A stretch of DNA of 57,655 bases, taken from Candidatus Brachybacterium merdavium (GTDB lineage: Bacteria; Actinomycetota; Actinomycetes; Actinomycetales; Dermabacteraceae). The stretch lies in NCBI GenBank assembly GCA_019118275.1, contig DWZH01000035.1, forward strand, positions 1-57,655. The letters run 5' to 3'. A program made the position numbers and the translations under genes. Of the stretch, positions 52,244-57,655 are shown one piece after another (position 1 is the stretch's first letter; the number at the start of each line of letters is the position of its first letter). The notes beneath the pieces were generated by a model, which ran no database searches, was not told the DNA's origin, and worked only from the letters and a program-made list of their open reading frames with translations.

Positions 52244-53077
52244 TCACGCCGCCGATGCCAGCGATCGGACGTGCGGCCGCAGGTAGCCGATCGTGCGGTG
52301 CCACCGGTTCGCCGGAAGCCGCGGGTCCAGCAGGGCCATCCCGGTGGCGAACTTCGAGATGCGTTGCGGGCGACGGTGTGACCGCCACAGCCAGCGGTCC
52401 ACCGCGCCCGGCGCAACGGCAGATTTCGTCTCCAGCACCACCAGGTCCTCCAGCGAGTACGAGGTGAGGTCGGTTCCCCGCCAGACGAGGGACTCGTCGA
52501 TCGTCGTTCGAGAGCCCTCGGAGCCGACCAGGAGCGTCGTGCGGCGATAGGCCGTCTCGAAGGTGGGGAACAGGCGGTCCTCGGGCGGTGCCACCCCAGC
52601 CTCCTGCAGACGCTCCGCGACGTAGACCGCGTCCTCTCCCGACAGGGGGCCATCGCCGGGCCGGGGCAGCTTCCCGCCGGACCGGGACCTCTCCTCACGC
52701 ACCTTTTCCGTGTCCCCTCGCCCGGTGCGGGTCTTGACCTCGAGGAACGAGGTGCCGGCATCCACGTATTCGCGTCGGCGCACCTTGAAGCGGCGCCGAC
52801 GCCGGGTGGCGGCGGTGCGGTAGGAGAGCAGTTCCGGGGTGTCGTAGTACAAGGATCGATAGGCGAAGGTGCGCTGGCGATCGATGTCCAGCACATGCAG
52901 ATCATCGGCCAGATCGTGGACGAGCTCCGCTGCCAGGCCCGCAGGCACCAGGTACTTGCGATCCGTACGGGTCATCAGGGCGGCTCGCTCGGCCATGCCC
53001 TCCAGATCGATTCCCGGCAGGACTGCCGTCACGCCGTCGAAGCGACCTGCCGTCGGGGACGTGCGCGGGCAGCTCAT
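52244..53077 (-). CDS. VTC-domain polyphosphate polymerase-like protein
   Basis: This 277-residue VTC/CYTH-type tunnel-fold protein is related to the yeast polyphosphate polymerase Vtc4. Expected basic and acidic residues are present: TRTDRKYLVP, FAYRSLYYDTPE, RRRRRFKVRRREYVD, FLEVKTRTGRGDTEKVRE and LETKS. No transmembrane helix is seen. It overlaps the DUF4956 gene by four bases. Polyphosphate synthesis is a fair inference but unproven for bacterial members. Confidence 0.85.
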   Translation of the reverse strand: MSCPRTSPTAGRFDGVTAVLPGIDLEGMAERAALMTRTDRKYLVPAGLAAELVHDLADDLHVLDIDRQRTFAYRSLYYDTPELLSYRTAATRRRRRFKVRRREYVDAGTSFLEVKTRTGRGDTEKVREERSRSGGKLPRPGDGPLSGEDAVYVAERLQEAGVAPPEDRLFPTFETAYRRTTLLVGSEGSRTTIDESLVWRGTDLTSYSLEDLVVLETKSAVAPGAVDRWLWRSHRRPQRISKFATGMALLDPRLPANRWHRTIGYLRPHVRSLASAA

Positions 53078-53688
53078 CGACCCACCTCGGTGATGGCCGG
53101 CATCTCATCGATGGGCTGTCTCCCGCTGCCCTGCTTCTCCGCGACGCGACGGAACCGCACGTCCACGGTGGTCGCGTCGTTGACCAGGTCCAGACGGGTC
53201 ACGCTGACCGCGGTGATCCGTGCGCCGAGCAGCTCAGCCAGGTACCCGCGCAGCTCCTGGGGGTCCTGGATCGCCCGGTCGATGACGATCTGCTGACGCT
53301 GGTGGCCACGCAGAAGTGCAGGATGGTCGACAACCGCGATCGCCGCGACGACCAATGCCATGAACAGCAGGGACAACGGCGCGGGGGCGGCCTCGAGCCC
53401 CCCGAGGAGGCCGAGGGCGAGCATCGCGAAGTAGTAGGCGATCTCATGCTGGGCCAGCTCGTCGGACCGCAGGCGGATGATCGAGAGCACGCCGAACAGG
53501 CCGAGCCCCACACCTGCTCCGACCTGGGAGTCCGCGAGCGCCGCGGAGACGGCGAGCACCCCGACGTTGATGCCGAAGAAGGCGACGACGAGGTCTCGGC
53601 GGTAGTGGCGACGCCAATACAGTCCGAAGGTCAGGATGATGGCGGCGACAAGATCTGCAACGATCAGGATCAGAACCTCGGCGCTCAC
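53074..53688 (-). CDS. DUF4956 membrane protein
   Basis: This 204-residue protein has about four transmembrane helices (VLILIVADLVAAIILTFGLYW, LVVAFFGINVGVLAVSAAL, YYFAMLALGLLGGL, LSLLFMALVVAAIAVVD) and a C-terminal cytoplasmic domain of mixed alpha/beta character. The segment GLGLFGVLSIIRLRSDE is the family hallmark. GTG 53688 lies seven bases after GAGGAG. DUF4956 genes recur beside VTC-domain genes, suggesting one membrane system. TACCGT at 53741-53736 is a possible -10. Confidence 0.85.
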   Translation of the reverse strand: MSAEVLILIVADLVAAIILTFGLYWRRHYRRDLVVAFFGINVGVLAVSAALADSQVGAGVGLGLFGVLSIIRLRSDELAQHEIAYYFAMLALGLLGGLEAAPAPLSLLFMALVVAAIAVVDHPALLRGHQRQQIVIDRAIQDPQELRGYLAELLGARITAVSVTRLDLVNDATTVDVRFRRVAEKQGSGRQPIDEMPAITEVGR

Positions 53689-53926
53689 GGATGCACTCCT
53701 CACAGCGTTGGGCCGGCTCTCGGCGGACCCGCAGCACGGTACGGATGCCCGATGAGACAGAGGTGATCTGGAGATGAGGAGCTTCTCAGAACCACGGCGG
53801 GCGGTCGTGCTCGCCAGGGCGCGGCGGTCGTAGACTGTGAGGGCTGCGGCGCACCGCGCCCGTACCTTCGGCGCCGGCGACCGCCCGCGCACCCGTGCCC
53901 TCGTGATGAACGGATTCGATCCCGCG

Positions 53927-56266
53927 ATGACCGCTGACGACGCTCGTCCCCATAGCTCTCCCACGACCGCGGCCCCGCAGGGGGACGTCGACACCGTCGA
54001 ACACGCCGCCTCCACACCCGATCAGGCGCAGCCCTATGCCGATCTCGGGGTGAAGGACGACGAGTATCAGAGCATCCGCGAGATCCTGGGCCGCCGCCCC
54101 ACCAACGCGGAGCTGGCCATGTACTCGGTGATGTGGTCCGAGCACTGCTCCTACAAGTCCTCCAAGAAGCACCTGCGACGCTTCGGCGAGCGCATCACCG
54201 AGGAGATGCGCGAGAAGCTCCTGGTGGGCATGGGCGAGAACGCGGGCGTCGTCGACATCGGTGACGGTTGGGCGGTGACCTTCAAGGTCGAGTCCCACAA
54301 CCACCCCAGCTACGTGGAGCCCTACCAGGGCGCGGCCACCGGGGTGGGTGGCATCGTGCGCGACATCATCTCCATGGGGGCCCGGCCGGTGGCCGTGATG
54401 GATCAGCTGCGGTTCGGGGCGATCGACCATCCCGACACCGCCCGGGTGGTCCATGGCGCGGTCGCGGGCATCGGCGGCTACGGCAACTCCCTGGGCCTGC
54501 CCAACATCGGCGGCGAGACCGTCTTCGATCCCACCTACCAGCGCAACCCTCTGGTCAACGCCCTGTGCCTGGGCGTACTGCGGCACGAGGACCTGCACCT
54601 GGCCTCAGCGACGGGGCCGGGCAACCTCGTGGTGCTGTTCGGTGCCCGCACCGGCGGTGACGGCATCGGCGGCGCCTCCATCCTGGCCTCGGAGACCTTC
54701 GAGGAGGACGGCCCGATCAAGCGGCCCAGCGTGCAGGTCGGCGACCCCTTCATGGAGAAGCTGCTGATCGAGTGCTGCCTGGAGCTGTTCGCAGCCGACA
54801 CCGTCGAGGGCATCCAGGACCTGGGAGCGGCCGGGATCTCCTGCGCGACCAGCGAGCTGGCCGCCAACGGCCGCTCCGGGATGCGCATCGATCTGGAGAA
54901 CGTGCTGCTACGCGATCCCTCGCTGAATGCCGGCGAGATCCTGATGAGCGAGTCCCAGGAGCGCATGATGGCCATCGTGCGGCCGGAGAAGCTCGCCGAG
55001 TTCGAGGCGATCGCCGCCCGCTGGGACGTCGAGATGGCCGTGATCGGTGAGGTCACCGATGACGACCGCCTGATCATCGACCACCACGGTCGCCGGATCG
55101 TCGACGTCGACCCCGGCACCGTCGCGATCGACGGCCCCGTCTACGACCGCCCCTACGCACGCCCCGCCTGGCAGGACACCCTGCAGGCCGACACCGCCGA
55201 GACGCTGGCGCGCCCGGAGGGGGCCGAGGAGGTCGCCGCCCAGCTGCGCCGCCTGATCGCCTCCCCGAACCTCGCCTCCCCACGCTGGGTCACCGATCAG
55301 TTCGACCGCTACGTGGGCGGCAATACCGCTCTGTCGATGCCCGACGATGCGGGCGTGGTCCGTGTGGACGAGACCACCGGCCGCGGCGTGGCCCTGGCCA
55401 CCGACGCCAATGGTCGTTACGCGGAGCTGGACCCACGCACGGGTGCCCAGCTGGCGCTCGCGGAGGCCTACCGCAATGTCGCCACCACCGGCGCGGTGCC
55501 GCTGGCGGTCACCGACTGCCTGAACTTCGGCTCCCCCGAGGACCCGGGCCCGATGTGGCAGCTGGTCGAGGCGATCGAGGGCCTCTCGGAGGCCTGTCAG
55601 ACCCTCGGCATCCCCGTCACGGGTGGCAACGTCTCCCTGTACAACTCCACGGGCGAGCCCGGGACGCAGGGCTCTGCCATCCACCCCACCCCGGTGGTGG
55701 GCGTCCTCGGCGTGTTCGACGACGTCTCCCGCCGCACCGCCTCGGGCTGGCACGAGGAAGGCGCGGAGGTGTTCCTGTTGGGCACCACCCGCGAGGAGCT
55801 CTCCGGCTCCGCCTGGGCCGACGTCATCCACGACCACCTGGGCGGACTGCCGCCCGCAGTGGACCTGGAGGCCGAGCGCTCCCTGGCCGAGGTGCTGATC
55901 GCCGCCTCCCGCGAGGGGCTCGCCACCGCGGCCCATGATCTCTCGCAGGGCGGGCTGGCCCAGTCCCTGGTGGAGTGCTGCACACGCTTCGGCATCGGTG
56001 CTCAGATCGGGCTCGGCGGGCTGCTCGAACGAGACGGCGTGGATCTGGCCGCCGCGCTGTTCTCCGAGTCGCAGGCTCGTGCGCTGGTCGCCGTCCCGAC
56101 CGGGCAGGCGACTCGCCTGCGCGAGCTGTGCACCGAGCATGACGTGCCGCTGCTGCAGCTCGGCACCACCGGCGGGACCGCGCTCGAGCTCGAGGACGTG
56201 GATGAGTTCGCCGTCTCCGATCTTCACGAGTTGCGCGAGGGCACCCTGCCCCGCTACTTCGGCTGA
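53927..56266 (+). CDS. purL: FGAM synthase catalytic subunit PurL
   Basis: PurL converts FGAR to FGAM with ammonia from PurQ; this is the small, PurS/PurQ-dependent form. It has 779 residues. Motifs include [41 protein letters not shown] (catalytic His), [33 protein letters not shown] and the second-half [14 protein letters not shown] 53927 is chosen by similarity to family N-termini; ATG 53906 and GTG 53903 are in frame and possible. TAGACT at 53831-53836 is a likely -10. Confidence 0.95.
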   Translation: MTADDARPHSSPTTAAPQGDVDTVEHAASTPDQAQPYADLGVKDDEYQSIREILGRRPTNAELAMYSVMWSEHCSYKSSKKHLRRFGERITEEMREKLLVGMGENAGVVDIGDGWAVTFKVESHNHPSYVEPYQGAATGVGGIVRDIISMGARPVAVMDQLRFGAIDHPDTARVVHGAVAGIGGYGNSLGLPNIGGETVFDPTYQRNPLVNALCLGVLRHEDLHLASATGPGNLVVLFGARTGGDGIGGASILASETFEEDGPIKRPSVQVGDPFMEKLLIECCLELFAADTVEGIQDLGAAGISCATSELAANGRSGMRIDLENVLLRDPSLNAGEILMSESQERMMAIVRPEKLAEFEAIAARWDVEMAVIGEVTDDDRLIIDHHGRRIVDVDPGTVAIDGPVYDRPYARPAWQDTLQADTAETLARPEGAEEVAAQLRRLIASPNLASPRWVTDQFDRYVGGNTALSMPDDAGVVRVDETTGRGVALATDANGRYAELDPRTGAQLALAEAYRNVATTGAVPLAVTDCLNFGSPEDPGPMWQLVEAIEGLSEACQTLGIPVTGGNVSLYNSTGEPGTQGSAIHPTPVVGVLGVFDDVSRRTASGWHEEGAEVFLLGTTREELSGSAWADVIHDHLGGLPPAVDLEAERSLAEVLIAASREGLATAAHDLSQGGLAQSLVECCTRFGIGAQIGLGGLLERDGVDLAAALFSESQARALVAVPTGQATRLRELCTEHDVPLLQLGTTGGTALELEDVDEFAVSDLHELREGTLPRYFG

Positions 56267-56276
56267 CCGGCGCGAC

Positions 56277-56300
56277 GGCCCGAGGCATCTGCCTCGGGCC
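56277..56300 (+). terminator. purL terminator hairpin
   Basis: GGCCCGAGGC pairs with GCCTCGGGCC around an ATCT loop, starting ten bases after the purL stop. Confidence 0.8.
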
Positions 56301-56448
56301 CGCTGCGGAGGGATGGTCCGGGCCCGTGATGGACTCGGAGACGCCCCGTCCCACCGGCCCCGGTCACCCGGCTGCTGCGACGACGACCCGCCCGGCCATA
56401 CCCGTCCCGGGCACGCATGCCCCGGGCGCGGATGCACCGGGACCGAAG

Positions 56449-56498
56449 ACGCCGAGGGCGGGTCCACGGGATCTCCCCCACGGACCCGCCCTCGGCGT
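56449..56498 (-). terminator. rplQ terminator hairpin
   Basis: A perfect 17-bp stem (56449-56465 with 56482-56498) encloses a 16-base loop, 25 bases past the rplQ stop. It probably ends the rpoA-rplQ transcript. Confidence 0.85.
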
Positions 56499-56523
56499 GA
56501 TCGCTCAGTTCAGAGCAGCCGGC

Positions 56524-57102
56524 TCACTTCTGCTCGCCGGCGTCCTCGGCGCCCTCAGCGGGCTCCTGGGGTGTGACGCGCTCGGACTCGGTGTCCTCAC
56601 CGGGCTGCTCGGCACCCTCGGCGGGCTCGGTCGGCGCGGTGTCCTCGGCGGCAGCGGTCTCCTGCGCGGCGGTGGCCTGGTCGGTCCGGGAGGCGTTCTT
56701 GGCGGCGCCCTCGGCCTCCTTCACCACAGCCTGCTTCGGGGAGTACTCCTCCTGGACCAGCTCGATGACGGCCATCGGGGCGTTGTCGCCCTTGCGGGGG
56801 CCGATCTTCGTGATGCGGGTGTAGCCGCCCGGGCGCTCCGCGAAGGTCGGGGCGATCTCCTCGAAGAGCGAGTAGACGACGCCCTTGTCGCGGATGGTGG
56901 TCATCACCCGGCGACGGGACGCCAGGTCGCCCTTCTTGGCGAAGGTCACCAGCCGCTCCGCGTAGGGGCGCAGACGCTTGGCACGGGACTCCGTGGTGGT
57001 GATCGCCTTGTGGCGGAACAGCTCGGTCGCGAGATTGGCGAGGATCATCCGCTCATGCGCGGGGGATCCGCCGAGCCGAGCTCCCTTGGTGGGTGCAGGC
57101 AT
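56524..57102 (-). CDS. rplQ: 50S ribosomal protein L17
   Basis: L17 lies near the ribosomal exit tunnel. The core (about 1-120) begins [38 protein letters not shown] and contains [16 protein letters not shown] and [25 protein letters not shown]. The remaining 70 residues form an Ala/Glu/Pro/Thr acidic tail, common in actinobacterial L17 but long here. AGGAG precedes ATG 57102. It lies 28 bases after rpoA. Confidence 0.97.
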   Translation of the reverse strand: MPAPTKGARLGGSPAHERMILANLATELFRHKAITTTESRAKRLRPYAERLVTFAKKGDLASRRRVMTTIRDKGVVYSLFEEIAPTFAERPGGYTRITKIGPRKGDNAPMAVIELVQEEYSPKQAVVKEAEGAAKNASRTDQATAAQETAAAEDTAPTEPAEGAEQPGEDTESERVTPQEPAEGAEDAGEQK

Positions 57103-57130
57103 GGTCGTTCTCCTAGTTCAAAGATGAAAG

Positions 57131-57655
57131 TCAGTACTGGTCGCCGAAATCGTCGGAGTAGGAGTCCAGGGCCGCCGGATCGAAGGCGCCCGGGGAATCC
57201 TTCAGCGACAGACCGAGGTCGGCGAGCTTCGCCTTGACCTCGTCGATGGACTTCTGCCCGAAGTTGCGGATATCGAGCAGATCGGCCTCGGAACGGGCGG
57301 TCAGCTCACCGACGGTGTGGACGCCCTCGCGCATCAGGCAGTTGTACGAGCGCACGGTGAGATTCAGGTCGTTGATCGGCAGTGCCAGATCAGCGGCCAT
57401 CGCCTGATCGGTGGGCGAGGGACCGATCTCGATGCCTTCGGCCTCCTCGTTGAGCTCACGCGCCAGCCCGAACAGCTCCACCAGGGTCTTTCCGGCGGAG
57501 GCGATGGCGTCCCGCGGGGAGATCGCCGGCTTGGTCTCGACGTCGACGATCAGCTTGTCGAAGTCGGTGCGCTGCTCGACACGGGTCGCCTCGACCTTGT
57601 AGGTCACCTTCAGCACGGGCGAGTAGATCGAGTCGACCGGGACCCGGCCGATCTC
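57131..57655 (-). CDS. rpoA: RNA polymerase alpha subunit (5' part outside window)
   Basis: This is the C-terminal 174 residues of RpoA. The end of the N-terminal assembly domain is present ([24 protein letters not shown] and [31 protein letters not shown]). It is followed by the alpha CTD with helix-hairpin-helix motifs ([20 protein letters not shown] and [27 protein letters not shown]) that contact UP elements and activators. It runs off the right edge, so the start is not visible. It forms an operon with rplQ. Confidence 0.97.
   Translation of the reverse strand, partial: EIGRVPVDSIYSPVLKVTYKVEATRVEQRTDFDKLIVDVETKPAISPRDAIASAGKTLVELFGLARELNEEAEGIEIGPSPTDQAMAADLALPINDLNLTVRSYNCLMREGVHTVGELTARSEADLLDIRNFGQKSIDEVKAKLADLGLSLKDSPGAFDPAALDSYSDDFGDQY

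Noticed and set aside
53837-53926. GTG 53837 as the purL start
   Set aside because: It lies immediately after TAGACT, inside the region expected to be promoter or 5' UTR, and adds 30 Arg/Ala-rich residues absent from PurL.

Overview
The window is a gene-dense, very high-GC stretch of a bacterial chromosome from an actinobacterium. Mca (mycothiol S-conjugate amidase) implies mycothiol metabolism. A PIN-PhoH2 protein, DUF4245 and DUF4307 proteins, an L17 with an acidic tail and many leaderless-looking promoters also point there. A Micrococcales member such as Brachybacterium is a plausible guess, but that is inference. Nearly everything is housekeeping. I saw no tRNA, rRNA, CRISPR array, prophage or intact transposase gene.

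Layout. (1) 1-17.2 kb holds ychF, rmuC, ispH, xseA-xseB, a DUF4245 protein, a PfkB kinase, fumC, an ABC exporter pair, phoH2, a cis-prenyltransferase, a hemolysin III protein, a small membrane protein with mca, a DUF4307 protein and greA. From memory this follows the order of the M. tuberculosis Rv1080c-Rv1112 neighbourhood. (2) 17.3-21.3 kb holds an AI-2E family transporter and a second ABC exporter pair. (3) 21.4-33.4 kb is a mostly minus-strand core block read rplM-rpsI, glmM, glmS, acpS-nnr-alr-tsaE-tsaB-rimI, with coaA in plus orientation. The glmS-coaA gap is a repeat hotspot that includes a possible miniature inverted-repeat element. (4) 33.8-39.8 kb holds truA, purD-purC, a PCMT-like methyltransferase, a metallo-hydrolase and purS-purQ. 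(5) 39.8-45.1 kb holds an RlmG-like methyltransferase, a pirin, an FMN-dependent glutamate-synthase-like protein and a nucleoside hydrolase. (6) 45.7-52.2 kb is a lipid oxidation module (thiolase, FabG4-type reductase, MaoC hydratase; divergent tetR and acyl-CoA oxidase) around one palindromic operator. (7) 52.2-57.7 kb holds a VTC/DUF4956 pair, purL, rplQ and the 3' part of rpoA.

The genes cover purine synthesis (purD, C, S, Q, L), cell-wall precursor supply (glmS, glmM, alr, prenyl synthase), tRNA modification (tsaE, tsaB, truA), isoprenoid supply (ispH), cofactor biogenesis and repair (coaA, acpS, nnr), ribosome and RNA polymerase parts, and fatty-acid oxidation.

The most unusual layer is not a gene. 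The window is sprinkled with degenerate GC-rich tandem repeats, often with a period near 16-24 bp, in intergenic gaps, across stop codons and inside genes. One expansion appears to insert about 58 residues into the glutaminase domain of GlmS. A second recurrent pattern is a -10-like hexamer ending 6-8 nt before the start codon, suggesting widespread leaderless transcription.
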